Under the pieces are notes generated by a model that did no database searches, was not told the DNA's origin, and saw nothing but the letters and a program-made list of their open reading frames with translations. Made by a program: the position numbers and the translations under genes. From Devosia ginsengisoli (GTDB lineage Bacteria; Pseudomonadota; Alphaproteobacteria; Rhizobiales; Devosiaceae), in contig NZ_JANQAJ010000005.1 in NCBI RefSeq assembly GCF_024707105.1, positions 1 through 64,000 of the forward strand: a stretch of 64,000 nucleotides of DNA. The letters run 5' to 3'. Positions 32,526-41,079 of the stretch are shown here, one piece after another (position 1 is the stretch's first letter; every line of letters starts with the position of its first letter).

Positions 32526-33596
32526 ATGCGCCTGATTGCAACCCTGACCCTGATGGCCCTTTCGCCCCTTGCCGCCCAGGCGCAAAGTCCCATCGAGGCT
32601 GGTCTGGGCCATGTTCCCGACGCTGTTCTCAGTGAAAGCGGGCCCATCCATGCCTGGTTCAGCGCCATCGCCCCGCAGGCGGATGGTGGCGATGCGGGCG
32701 CTTTCCGGCACTATCTGGGGGCGGGCAGAGCACTCGAGACGCTGCGCGCCGCACCGAGCGCGGTCTGGGAGGAAAAAGCAGGATTGCCGCTCGGCGCGCT
32801 CGATTATCTCCTCACCTATGGCAATCCGCCGGCCGAAACCACGATCTGGGGCCTGACCACCGAGGCGGCGGCCGCCTCGGCGCTTGAAGCCTTGGCCGCG
32901 CGCGGCTTCGCGCCGGCGGATATGGACAGCCTGGGCAATGGCGAGCCCGGGCGGATCGATCCCGCGCGGCGCGATCCGGCCGATCCCTGGCGGGGCAAGG
33001 TCGGCCAGGCCAGCTTCGTGCATGCGTCGGGAGCGGCCCTGATCCAGACCGAAGCGCCACGCCTTGCGGGATTGGGCGGGCAGATGTCGATGGCGGATAA
33101 TCCGCTCGTCGCCACGGCCCTTACCGGACTTGCCGGGCTGAAGCAGGGCGAAATCGTGCAGGCCGTGGTTATCTCGCCCCTAGTGGGGCTGTCATCGCCG
33201 GACATGGCGGATCTGCTGGGCAAGTCGCCGGAGGAGGTCCGTGCCCAATGGGCTGAAGCGGCCAAGGCTGCGGGCGCGGGCATGGCGCCTTTCCTTGGCG
33301 GCATCATCGCCGATATGGAGGCTGAAAGGCCCCAGCTGGCGCTGTCGCTGACCTTTGCCGATTGTGCCAGCGCCGCAGCAGCGGCCGAGACTATCGCGGC
33401 GCGCTGGTCCGAAACCATGCGCACGCCGCTGCTGGAAACCACCGCGACGGCCGTGCCGGGCAGCGACAGCCTCTGCGCCGGGCTGGTAACGGTGGACGTC
33501 GAGTCGGGGGAAGGCAATCCTGCCTATCGTGAGCTTTTGCAGATGCTGATGATGAACAGCGGCGTACCGCTTCTGGCTGTCGGTACGGGGGAATAA
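32526..33596 (+). CDS. Secreted protein of unknown function
   Basis: The 356-aa protein has a clean signal peptide (MRLIATLTLMALSPLAAQAQ) and an Ala/Gly-rich mature part with segments such as IHAWFSAIAPQ, TTIWGLTTEAA and QASFVHASGAALIQTE. One Cys pair (CASAAA, then CAGLV) may form a disulfide. No family recognised. A GAGGAGAG site precedes the ATG. It lies in the ECF operon. Confidence 0.75.
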   Translation: MRLIATLTLMALSPLAAQAQSPIEAGLGHVPDAVLSESGPIHAWFSAIAPQADGGDAGAFRHYLGAGRALETLRAAPSAVWEEKAGLPLGALDYLLTYGNPPAETTIWGLTTEAAAASALEALAARGFAPADMDSLGNGEPGRIDPARRDPADPWRGKVGQASFVHASGAALIQTEAPRLAGLGGQMSMADNPLVATALTGLAGLKQGEIVQAVVISPLVGLSSPDMADLLGKSPEEVRAQWAEAAKAAGAGMAPFLGGIIADMEAERPQLALSLTFADCASAAAAAETIAARWSETMRTPLLETTATAVPGSDSLCAGLVTVDVESGEGNPAYRELLQMLMMNSGVPLLAVGTGE

Positions 33597-33599
33597 AGC

Positions 33600-34352
33600 T
33601 TGGCTTGGCTCCGGCGTATAGGACTGGCGATCGGGATCGTGCTGGCCGCTGCCATGGCCATTGCGCTGCTGTCGCAGAATGGTCAGCACGCCGACCCTTC
33701 CGCCTATTTCACCGATTCCGGCCAGCGCGACATGGCCGCGGCCATGCTGGAGGGCAATGTCGAGCGCATGCGGGAATTGGCGCAACAAGGCGTCGATCTC
33801 AACACTCCGGGCAAGGAGGACATGACGCTGCTGCAATGGGAAATGCTGCGCAACGGCCGGACAGGTTTCCGCGAATTGCTCCGTCTCGGCGCCGATCCGA
33901 ACCAGCTCGGCCATGACGGGGAAACTCCGCTGCACACCGCGGCCCGCTATCAGACGGTGTTTTATCTCGACCATCTCCTGGACAATGGCGGCGATGCCGA
34001 TGCGCCCGATGCGATTGGCCGCTCGCCGCTATTTTCGGCCTTGCGGACGCAAAGGCAGCACAATGTCGACCTGCTGCTGGATCGCGGCGCCGCTCTCGAC
34101 CATGCCGATCGCAACGGCATGACGCCGCTGCTGCTGGCGGCGTCGGTCAGGGATTTCGGCAATGTGCTGCGGCTTTTGCAGCGCGGCGCCGATCCGCTGG
34201 AGCGCGACCGGCTGGGCGGCGATTTCCAGGACATGCTGTTCGGGCCCCTCGATCGCTCCCTGCTGCATGGAACGGCGAACCGCGATATCGACGCCATCAT
34301 TCGTCTGCTGGAGGCCAAGAATATTACCGTGAAAATGGAGCCCGCTCGGTGA
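33600..34352 (+). CDS. Membrane-anchored ankyrin-repeat protein
   Basis: The 250-aa protein has one N-terminal hydrophobic anchor (about residues 7-25) and then ankyrin repeats: ELAQQGVDLNTPGKEDMTLL, LLRLGADPNQLGHDGETPLH, HLLDNGGDADAPDAIGRSPL, LLLDRGAALDHADRNGMTPL and a weaker fifth. Ankyrin repeats bind proteins, so this is likely a periplasmic interaction module. The start is a TTG at 33600, four bases after the previous stop, with GGGGGAA before it. It overlaps the next gene start. Confidence 0.85.
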   Translation: MAWLRRIGLAIGIVLAAAMAIALLSQNGQHADPSAYFTDSGQRDMAAAMLEGNVERMRELAQQGVDLNTPGKEDMTLLQWEMLRNGRTGFRELLRLGADPNQLGHDGETPLHTAARYQTVFYLDHLLDNGGDADAPDAIGRSPLFSALRTQRQHNVDLLLDRGAALDHADRNGMTPLLLAASVRDFGNVLRLLQRGADPLERDRLGGDFQDMLFGPLDRSLLHGTANRDIDAIIRLLEAKNITVKMEPAR

Positions 34353-34702
34353 GCCTTTCCCCTGCCGGTTTGGGCCGTGCCCTGTTGCGATTTTTTCTGC
34401 ATGCCTTCGGCTTCGGCGTGCCGAGCATGGGCGCCCTGGCGGCAGCGGCCGGATTTGCCTTCTGGGTGATGGGCATTCCCGGCACGTCCAACCCGGATTA
34501 TTACCAGAATTGGCTTTTCGGCCTGATCGTGCTCGGCTGTTACCTGGGCGCCTATGGCGTCTATCTCATCGCCGCTCTGGCCAGCGCGGTCACGCGCCGG
34601 CCATGGCTGTTTTATGGTGCCACCGCAATAATTTGGCTTTGCCTCTTTGTCGCTTCCTCTATCATGCAGCACATTTGGACCCAGATATTCGTCGAGCCAT
34701 GA
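34349..34702 (+). CDS. Small inner-membrane protein
   Basis: The 117-aa protein has three hydrophobic helices (about residues 25-45, 55-78 and 88-108). It starts with GTG in a GTGA overlap with the ankyrin gene. No family is recognised. Its place directly before the ECF sigma gene suggests a role in the same regulatory or envelope unit. Confidence 0.7.
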   Translation: MSLSPAGLGRALLRFFLHAFGFGVPSMGALAAAAGFAFWVMGIPGTSNPDYYQNWLFGLIVLGCYLGAYGVYLIAALASAVTRRPWLFYGATAIIWLCLFVASSIMQHIWTQIFVEP

Positions 34703-34712
34703 GGAGCGAGTC

Positions 34713-35252
34713 TTGGATGGACAGGCTTTGGATGGCGCGGCGCTCGAGGATTTGGTGATCCGGGCCCAGCGCGGCGACCAGGCTGCCTTCAACCGGCTCA
34801 TTGCCGATCAATATCGCTTCATTTTCCGCGTGGCCTTCCGTGTCCTGGGCCACAAAAGCGATGCCGAGGACGTGACGCAGACCGTATGCATGCGGCTTGC
34901 AACGACCCTGGGCAGCTTCGACCGCCGCGCCAGCTTCACCAGCTGGCTTTACCGCATCACCATCAACGCCGCCCGCGATCTGCTGCGGGCACAGATGCGG
35001 CGGCAAAAGCTCGCCGATAGTGCGGCGGCCTTCGTTGCCGACCATGTGGAGGCCGATCAGGAAGCACAGCGCCACGTCGCCGATATCTGGAACACGGTAC
35101 GCCAATTGCCCGAAAAACAGCGCGAAGCGGTCATCCTCGTGCATGGCGAGGGCTTGAGTCAGGAGGAGGCGGCGCGCATCATGTCCTGCCAGAAGGTCAC
35201 CGTCGCCTGGCATCTGCACAATGCCCGCAAGGCATTGAGGGAGCTGCTATGA
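34713..35252 (+). CDS. ECF-type RNA polymerase sigma factor (sigma-70 family)
   Basis: The 179-aa protein has sigma region 2 (DQYRFIFRVAFRVLGHKSDA, then EDVTQTVCMRL and SFTSWLYRITINAARDLLR) and region 4 (LPEKQREAVILVHGEGLSQE, then VTVAWHLHNARKAL). ECF sigma factors direct RNA polymerase to stress or envelope promoters. The start is TTG at 34713, chosen for its AGGAG site 6 bases upstream; no ATG gives a better fit. The next gene overlaps its stop (ATGA) and encodes a single-pass membrane protein, the usual place of an anti-sigma factor. Confidence 0.9.
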   Translation: MDGQALDGAALEDLVIRAQRGDQAAFNRLIADQYRFIFRVAFRVLGHKSDAEDVTQTVCMRLATTLGSFDRRASFTSWLYRITINAARDLLRAQMRRQKLADSAAAFVADHVEADQEAQRHVADIWNTVRQLPEKQREAVILVHGEGLSQEEAARIMSCQKVTVAWHLHNARKALRELL

Positions 35253-35938
35253 ACGCCGCGTCACACGATCCACTGTCGCGCCTGCCGCCCGACCATATCC
35301 CCGAGCCTTCGGCGGCGCGGATGGGGGAGACCATCGCGACGGCCCAGCAGCTTTTCGCGCGGCAAAGCATGCGCCGCCCGGACAAGGAGCGGAAACGACC
35401 CTTTTTCGGCCGCACCTGGATGGAGGCGATCCTGGGCGCCGGGCTGGCCTCGACAGCCGCTGCGCTGGCCTTCGTTCTAGCACCGGCCTTAATCAGCGTC
35501 CCCACGCCGCAATCGGAGCCGCCTCCAGCCGAGCCATACCGCATGGGCATGCAGCCCAATCCGCCTGGGCGGCCGCTCGATCTCGACCTTGTGGCTCCCC
35601 TCGAGCTGCGGCAATTCGGCGAGGTCGGCATCGGCGTCCGCAATGCGGGCGAGCGGTTCGGCATCTATGTCGTGCAACCGAGCGGGGTGGAGCAGGAGCT
35701 CGTTTCCGGACCCAAGGCGGCGGCGGAAACGATCAGCGTCACCGATGCCCTCTTGGTCGGGGCGGAGCCGGCCGACATTCTTGTGGTGCGGTCCGGCTTC
35801 GGCGAGCTGCAGCGCTGGGAGGCGTTCGTCCATGACGGCTTTGGATTCACCGTTTCGGCGGCGCTCAGCCGACAAATCTGGGATGCGGAAGGGCGCGAGG
35901 CGGTGCTGGAGCGGCTGGGGCTTGATCCCGGCGGTTGA
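35249..35938 (+). CDS. Single-pass membrane protein, putative anti-sigma factor
   Basis: The 229-aa protein has a cytoplasmic N-terminus (about 55 residues, helical), one transmembrane segment (about residues 58-80, ILGAGLASTAAALAFVLAPA) and a periplasmic beta-rich domain of about 145 residues. It starts in an ATGA overlap with the ECF sigma gene. Position and topology fit an anti-sigma factor, but the classic zinc motif (HxxxCxxC) is absent, so this is inference from context. Confidence 0.65.
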   Translation: MNAASHDPLSRLPPDHIPEPSAARMGETIATAQQLFARQSMRRPDKERKRPFFGRTWMEAILGAGLASTAAALAFVLAPALISVPTPQSEPPPAEPYRMGMQPNPPGRPLDLDLVAPLELRQFGEVGIGVRNAGERFGIYVVQPSGVEQELVSGPKAAAETISVTDALLVGAEPADILVVRSGFGELQRWEAFVHDGFGFTVSAALSRQIWDAEGREAVLERLGLDPGG

Positions 35939-35973
35939 CCAGGAGATCGGTGAAACGTTCCAACTTGTCCCCC

Positions 35974-37551
35974 TCATTGGCCCTCCCGGTTCCAATAGAC
36001 CTGGCCGCCGATCAGCAATTCATCCGGGGCGTTCGGATCGTCGCCTGCGATCATCGCCGCGAAATGGCGTTCGCTCCCTTCCGGCCCGTCGATGATCATG
36101 GTGAAATCCTCGAAGCGATAGCCGAGCCGGGAGGGCGCCGCCTCGCCCGGAACCACAGCGATGAAACTGGTGCCGAAATTGCCGGCGACCAGCCCGCTGC
36201 GCGCATAGCTGACGGTGCCATCGGCGGCGAAGGCATATTCACGGTCGCGGCGCACGCCGCCTGTCCCGACATTGAGATAATAGTAGGTCTGGTCCAGCCG
36301 CTGGTCATCGGGCAGGGGTGCCAGAAGCTGCGCGTCGGCCAGGTCGATCTCGCGACCGCCGCTGTCCAGCAGAACCGGCTTGCCCCCATGCTCGGTCCAG
36401 GAGAACCAAAGTTGCGGCTCCCGATAGCGGGACAGCTCCGTGTCGAGATCGGTGAAGGCAAAGGCCCAGTCGTGGCGATAGGCCGTGCCGTCGCGCAAGA
36501 GAACATAGATGTCCTCCTGCCGGTCGGTATAGCCATTGCCGAAGCCATCCAGGCGATTGGTGAAGTCGGCGAGGTAAAGCACCCGGTCCACCTCGCTCAG
36601 GCGTATCCCCTGATCGGGCCCGGCAAAGGCCTCGTCGAATTCGAGCGGGCGCAGCATCAGCCCGGCGCTGTCATCGAGGCTCGGACTGGATGGCGCCGGG
36701 GCCGCGGCGACCTGGCAATTGCCCAGATTGATGACGCCGCCCACCGCCTGCTCCAGTACCCATTTGGGCTCGCCGGCCACCAGCATGTCCTGCCCGATAC
36801 TGGTCTCCATAAGGGCCCGATCCTCGGCACTGGCGAAGCCGCTGCAACTGAGCTTGAGGCTCGATTGCTGGTCGCCGCGCCATTCGCGCAATTCGTCCTC
36901 GGCGATGACGCGGCCAATGGCCTGGACCGTGCCATGGGCCTCGAGCCAGGCGAGCAGATAGTCCTCGCGCGCCTCGCGTAAATCACGATTGCCCTCGGCC
37001 CCCACCTTGCTCCCGACGGCGTCCATGATCTCGAGCGCCCGCGTCCATAGGGCCGCGAGCGGTATGGCTTCCTCCATGAGCGCCGGCAGGGCCAAAGGCG
37101 TCGGCGCGGGGAGGGCGATGCCGAAATCATCGGCGTCCCGGACCAGGCGCCGCATCGCCGTGGCGATATCGAACCGCTCCTCCGCCAGCGTTGCGGCAAA
37201 ATCCTGGCAAGGCGCCGCATCCGCCGCGATGGCCTCGCTCACCGCTTCCCGCGTTTGCGCCCGATAGGCTTCCACCCCCGCGGTGAGATCGGGAAAGGCG
37301 TCGCCGGCGCCGGACAGTAGGCGTTCATAGTCGGCAAGACCGGAGCGATGGCTCCAGCCGGCCATGACGTCGCGGCGCACCGACCTGCTTTCGGGATAGG
37401 CCGCGTCGCAGGCGTCGAGATAGGCATGGGCCAGCGTGTGGGCGGTTACGGCCTGGCTCAGCCTTTCGGCAAAGTCTTCCGCCTCATCCGCCCAGACCGG
37501 CAGGGACAGGCACAGGGCCAGCAGGATCGACGCCAGATGCGCTTTGGGCAC
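35974..37551 (-). CDS. Large secreted protein of unknown function
   Basis: The 525-aa protein has a signal peptide (MPKAHLASILLALCLSLPVWA) and a mature region that is helical in its first half (repeated AEDFAERLSQAV-type segments) and beta-rich in its second, with Tyr-rich strands (RLDQTYYYLNVGTGGVRRDR). Three or four Cys are spread out. It is convergent with the ECF operon and first in a leftward reading of the secreted block, with the gene at 37574 upstream on the same strand. No family is recognised. Confidence 0.75.
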   Translation of the reverse strand: MPKAHLASILLALCLSLPVWADEAEDFAERLSQAVTAHTLAHAYLDACDAAYPESRSVRRDVMAGWSHRSGLADYERLLSGAGDAFPDLTAGVEAYRAQTREAVSEAIAADAAPCQDFAATLAEERFDIATAMRRLVRDADDFGIALPAPTPLALPALMEEAIPLAALWTRALEIMDAVGSKVGAEGNRDLREAREDYLLAWLEAHGTVQAIGRVIAEDELREWRGDQQSSLKLSCSGFASAEDRALMETSIGQDMLVAGEPKWVLEQAVGGVINLGNCQVAAAPAPSSPSLDDSAGLMLRPLEFDEAFAGPDQGIRLSEVDRVLYLADFTNRLDGFGNGYTDRQEDIYVLLRDGTAYRHDWAFAFTDLDTELSRYREPQLWFSWTEHGGKPVLLDSGGREIDLADAQLLAPLPDDQRLDQTYYYLNVGTGGVRRDREYAFAADGTVSYARSGLVAGNFGTSFIAVVPGEAAPSRLGYRFEDFTMIIDGPEGSERHFAAMIAGDDPNAPDELLIGGQVYWNREGQ

Positions 37552-37573
37552 GGGACTTTTGCCTCCCGGTCGG

Positions 37574-38152
37574 TCAGGGTGCGATGGCGATCGCCGGAAG
37601 GTCGTGCGCGCTCAGCGCCTTGATCGCCGCGCTCCGCATCGCGCCCAGCCCGCCCATGAAGCTGCGGGCGCCCTCCTCGCCATAGCCGCGGCGGCTGACC
37701 GCGAAAAGCGCGACCCCTTCGCCCTCGGCCAGCGGCACATAGCGATAGGCGTTCCATTCGATCACCACCGGGTCGGCAGCCAGATCGCTGACCAGGAAAT
37801 CGAGCAGCACTTCCCCCGTCGCCTCGTTCTGGATGATGTCGTAATTGAACACCGGATCGCTGCCCCTGCGCGCCTCGAGCGACTGCACCTGCAGGGCGGC
37901 GGCCTGCATGGGCGTGATGGCGCCGGCGACGGCCTCAACGAGGATCATCTCGCTATAGGTCTCGACGCTCTGGCCTTCCGGCACATATTCCTGCTTGAAG
38001 TAATTGTCGCTCGGCTGGGCGGTCCAGGCCAGCTCATAAGCCCGGTCCTCGAAGGAGATCGGTCCCGGCACGCCCAATTGGTCCGATTGGGCCAGGGCGG
38101 GCGCAGCCAGCAGCAGGGTGGCGGCGATGGCAGTAAGCGGAAAACGGTGCAT
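37574..38152 (-). CDS. Secreted protein of unknown function
   Basis: The 192-aa protein has a clear signal peptide (MHRFPLTAIAATLLLAAPALAQ). The start at 38152 is set by GGAGG a few bases upstream. The mature part includes AYELAWTAQPSDNYFKQEYV and ILVEAVAGAITPMQAAALQV, then EVLLDFLVSD, RYVPLAEGEG and a C-terminal Ala-rich tail. It could be a small periplasmic lipocalin-like or chaperone-like protein, but this is not shown. It lies 22 bp upstream of the 525-aa secreted protein, so they are probably one unit. Confidence 0.78.
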   Translation of the reverse strand: MHRFPLTAIAATLLLAAPALAQSDQLGVPGPISFEDRAYELAWTAQPSDNYFKQEYVPEGQSVETYSEMILVEAVAGAITPMQAAALQVQSLEARRGSDPVFNYDIIQNEATGEVLLDFLVSDLAADPVVIEWNAYRYVPLAEGEGVALFAVSRRGYGEEGARSFMGGLGAMRSAAIKALSAHDLPAIAIAP

Positions 38153-38260
38153 GAGAAGCCCTCCTTGATACGTGTCATCCATAAGACGCCGCGGCGGGCA
38201 GTCCCTTTGGTCGGGAACGATAATTTTCGCAATTCGTTGCCGGGCGCGCGATGTTGACGG

Positions 38261-39104
38261 TCAAGAGCCGCCGGGAAGAGCACAGGAAACAGCGTAGCCG
38301 GCGACAGGCGGCGTTATTGCAGCGTCGCCCTCGCCCACGCTCGTCACCGACAGGCGCGCGAACTGGCCTTCATAGAGCAAGGAGCAATACCCGAAGCCGG
38401 TACCAGAGCAGGTCTCGACTTCGGTCATTCCCGCTTGCAACAGCGCCTGGCTGCGCGGATCGGCTTCCTGCCCCGGCAGGATGGAGCGAAAGGGCAACCA
38501 GCCATGGTCGGCCAATATCGAGCGTGCCTGGGCTATTGGCATGCCGTAAATATTGGGGACCTCCGCCTCACCCTCGCAAAAACGCTCCAGCGCCGCCGGC
38601 ATCTCGAGGGAAACAGTTCCGTTCTCATCTTCATGGAGGTCGGCGATGGGTTGGGGAAGAAAGTCTCCGCTCCAGATCCTGATGCCGGTCGTCTCGAAGG
38701 GCTCGATCCTGCCGATGCCGAGCTCGGCGTCCGGCTCCGCGTAGACCAGATGCACAAGCCGGTCCCGCTCGAAAATGCCGACATTGCCATCGATGAGTCG
38801 GCACGAACCGCTGGTGCCGGCTTCGAACCCGCCCGCGAAGCTTACGGCATCATAGGGGCCCAGCTTCAGCTCGGCGGTGACAGCCCAGCCGAGATCCCGT
38901 GCCAATGCGCCGGCTTCAGTAGCCGGGGTGATCAACAGACGCTGGCAATATCCGGCATCCGCGGATGCGGGCGGAGATGGCAGGCGCGACACTTGGGTCA
39001 GCACGAGCCCGGGGACCGGCGACGCGAGCGCCACCTGTCCCATGCCACTCGCTCCGGGCAGCGCGATGGCCAAGAGGACCAAGAGATTTTTTTCGCATCG
39101 TCAT
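38261..39104 (-). CDS. Secreted protein with an A7-run frameshift in its signal peptide
   Basis: The downstream frame (38261 to about 39085) has no good start of its own. Upstream, ATG 39104 follows AAGGAGAG and reads ATG ACG ATG CGA then seven A. With six A instead of seven the frame gives MTMRKNLLVLLAIALPGASG followed by cleavage near VALA, a perfect signal peptide, and runs on as a 280-aa protein with four Cys (YCQRL, CRLIDG, CEGEAE, and CSGTGFGYC). The seventh A (T7 at 39087-39093 on the plus strand) disrupts it. This may be a sequencing error or a phase-variable tract. Function is unknown; it lies in the secreted-protein block. Confidence 0.7.
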
Positions 39105-39286
39105 GTCTCTCCTTCGCCTTGGGCCACTCTGATCCATTTTGAGGCAATACTGCGGCATGCGCCGGAAGGCCGGGTTTTACGCGAGGCGCGCCGGCGTCAT
39201 GAAAAAATGCGCTTCCCCACCAATCCCGAAGGGTCGCCCGGCGTCTCAGGTTTAGATGAAGCACTTAGTTGGAGAACGTGATCGCC

Positions 39287-39865
39287 ATGAAATATGTCTT
39301 CGCCCTCGTCGTCGCCGCCGGTGTCGGATCGTTCGCAGGACCAGCCTCGGCGCAGATGGACTGGCTATCCATCCATCTCGACCACCAGCGCGAGGAGAAC
39401 CTGCGGCAGCATCAGCAGCGCATGGGCACGCCCGATGCCGAAGCGAAGGCCGAGAAGCCTTCCGCGCCCGTCCTCCCTCGGGTGGTGGATCGCAATTTCA
39501 TCGTCTACCTGCGTGGGCAGGATGGAACGCCTGATGTCCGCGAAGGCGATGTCGTTCCCTACCTTCCCCGGGAGGGGTGCTGGGCATGGGGACTGCGCCT
39601 CGACGTTGACGCGGGCGCGGTCGACGTGGTGGAAACCTTGACACTGCCGGAGCCGGCCGGAACCTGGGAGGCCCACGCATCGACACTTTATTCCGATGAC
39701 GGCCGTTCGGCCACCAATCATCTATCGCTCGTGCCCGATGACGGCTGGATCGGCAACGCCTGGTGCGTCGGCGACGGCGATCCCACCGGTGATCACAAAA
39801 TCATCGTGGAGATCGCCGACGTCGTCGTGGCGACGTTCGACTTCACGGTTGAAAAGGTGAAATGA
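39287..39865 (+). CDS. Secreted protein of unknown function
   Basis: The 192-aa protein has a signal peptide (MKYVFALVVAAGVGSFAGPASA). The mature region is acidic and beta-rich (VVDRNFIVYLRGQDGTPDVR, then CWAWGLRLDVDAGAVDVVET), with two Cys that could pair. The ATG at 39287 has a GGAG site about 12 bases upstream, a little far; GTG 39278 is possible. It is divergent from the secreted leftward genes. No domain is recognised. Confidence 0.72.
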   Translation: MKYVFALVVAAGVGSFAGPASAQMDWLSIHLDHQREENLRQHQQRMGTPDAEAKAEKPSAPVLPRVVDRNFIVYLRGQDGTPDVREGDVVPYLPREGCWAWGLRLDVDAGAVDVVETLTLPEPAGTWEAHASTLYSDDGRSATNHLSLVPDDGWIGNAWCVGDGDPTGDHKIIVEIADVVVATFDFTVEKVK

Positions 39866-39969
39866 GCGGCTCGGCGGCGAGATCAATGCCGCTCAGTACA
39901 GCGCCTCCTTAGAGGTGGAGCCCAACACCATTATATCATGCCGATCGCCATCAATGATCTTCTAGATCC

Positions 39970-40433
39970 TGTTGACAAGGGATTCCCAAAATCCGCCGCG
40001 TGACTGATTCAATGCTTCCTTTCCGGGAGGCAGTTTTGGCTCGGGGCGATTTGACGGATAATGAGTGGGCACTGGCGGGTGCGCTGTTGCCAGCCGAGCG
40101 TGGTCGGTGGCCTCGGCCTGCCCTGGACAACCGGCGCTTTCTGAACGGAATGTTCTATGTGTTGCGGGCCGGCTGCCCCTAGCGTGACATGCATGAGCGC
40201 TATGGCCAGTGGTACACGGTCTATGTCCGGTTCGGGCGCTGGGCCGAGCAAGGCGTCTGGGACGCCTTGCTGGAAACGCAGGTGGAACTGCGGCTCACCG
40301 ACGACTGGCAGCACATGATCGACAGCACTGCGGTGCGCGGCCACTCTCAGGCAGCGGGCGCAAAAGGGTGGACTCATAAGGGGGGTCGAAGCCGCGGCGG
40401 CTTTACGAGCAAAATCCACGCCCGCGCAGACGG
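39970..40433 (+). pseudogene. IS5-family transposase remnant
   Basis: From GTG 40000 the frame reads DLTDNEWALAGALLP and DNRRFLNGMFYVLRAGCP, then a TAG stands where the family has Trp (P-W-R-D). After it the frame resumes with RDMHERYGQWYTVYVRFGRW, then IDSTAVRGHSQAAGAKGWTH and GRSRGGFTSKIHAR. These are IS5-type transposase features (DNA-binding start, first catalytic Asp in IDST). Similarity stops near 40433, where the end of another gene begins. The C-terminal DDE part is missing, so the element is dead. GTTGACAAGGGATTCCC near 39970 may be its left terminal repeat. Confidence 0.8.
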
Positions 40434-40436
40434 TAG

Positions 40437-40601
40437 GAACGCATCATCAGCGACGAGGACATCATGGAAGCAACGACCAAGGCTGCTTCCGTCGGCATTT
40501 CCGCGGACGCGTCCGCGCGAATGGTGGCCTTCGCGATCGAGCAGCCAGAGGACGTGGATGTGAACGAGATTTTGTTCCGTCCCACGGCTCAGGTCGGCTA
40601 A
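40437..40601 (+). pseudogene. C-terminal remnant of a short-chain dehydrogenase
   Basis: The open stretch reads RIISDEDIMEATTKA, then VGISADASARMVAFAIEQPE and DVDVNEILFRPTAQVG before TAA. This is the conserved C-terminus of SDR proteins of the YdfG/SDR type (AxAIxQPxxVDVNEILFRPT). The rest of the gene is missing; the IS5 remnant abuts it on the left. It probably marks a gene destroyed by the insertion sequence or a deletion linked to it. Confidence 0.75.
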
Positions 40602-40721
40602 AGCTGTTCGGAGCTTCCACCGACACAGAACACGGATCACTTAAGGAAGCTTTCGCGAGATTGAAGCCGAAAGCTGCCAGTCGGCTCACCCCCGACACGG
40701 TCGCTCACTTCGTTGCACGCC

Positions 40722-40780
40722 GATGTCTGCTTTTAGGAAAGCTGAAGGGCGGTCTGAATGGCCGAAATGGGGCGCTAAAC
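40722..40780 (-). repeat. Dispersed intergenic element, copy C
   Basis: On the minus strand it reads AGCGCCCCATTTCGGCCATTC and about 25 bp further TAAAAGCAGACATC, matching copies A, B and D. The stretch 40602-41079 has no credible gene; the part 40800-40980 is lower in GC and may be foreign, but nothing in it is recognisable. Confidence 0.55.
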
Positions 40781-41079
40781 GGCCATTCAGTTGGTCGTGT
40801 GAACTGAAATTTCCCAACAACTACAGTGCCCGTCTATATCGCAGCGGGTGCGCCATTCTGTCCAGAAAACTGAACGCCAATTTGTTTCACATTGGTGATG
40901 GCGGCGAGACGTCCTTGCTGCCGACAAATGTGTACCTTATTGGAAGGCACAGCGACGGCACCAGGATAGAGCGAAGATAGTTCCGGGGCACCAGATCGTC
41001 CTGGCGTAGGATGAAGGGGCAGTATTCCCGCACGGATTGGCAGCTTTCGCCCACCATTAGAACGCCGTGGCTACCCTAC

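Noticed and set aside
40723..40980. 85-codon plus-strand ORF after the SDR remnant
   Set aside because: It begins inside repeat copy C and shows no protein-like pattern or ribosome-binding site.
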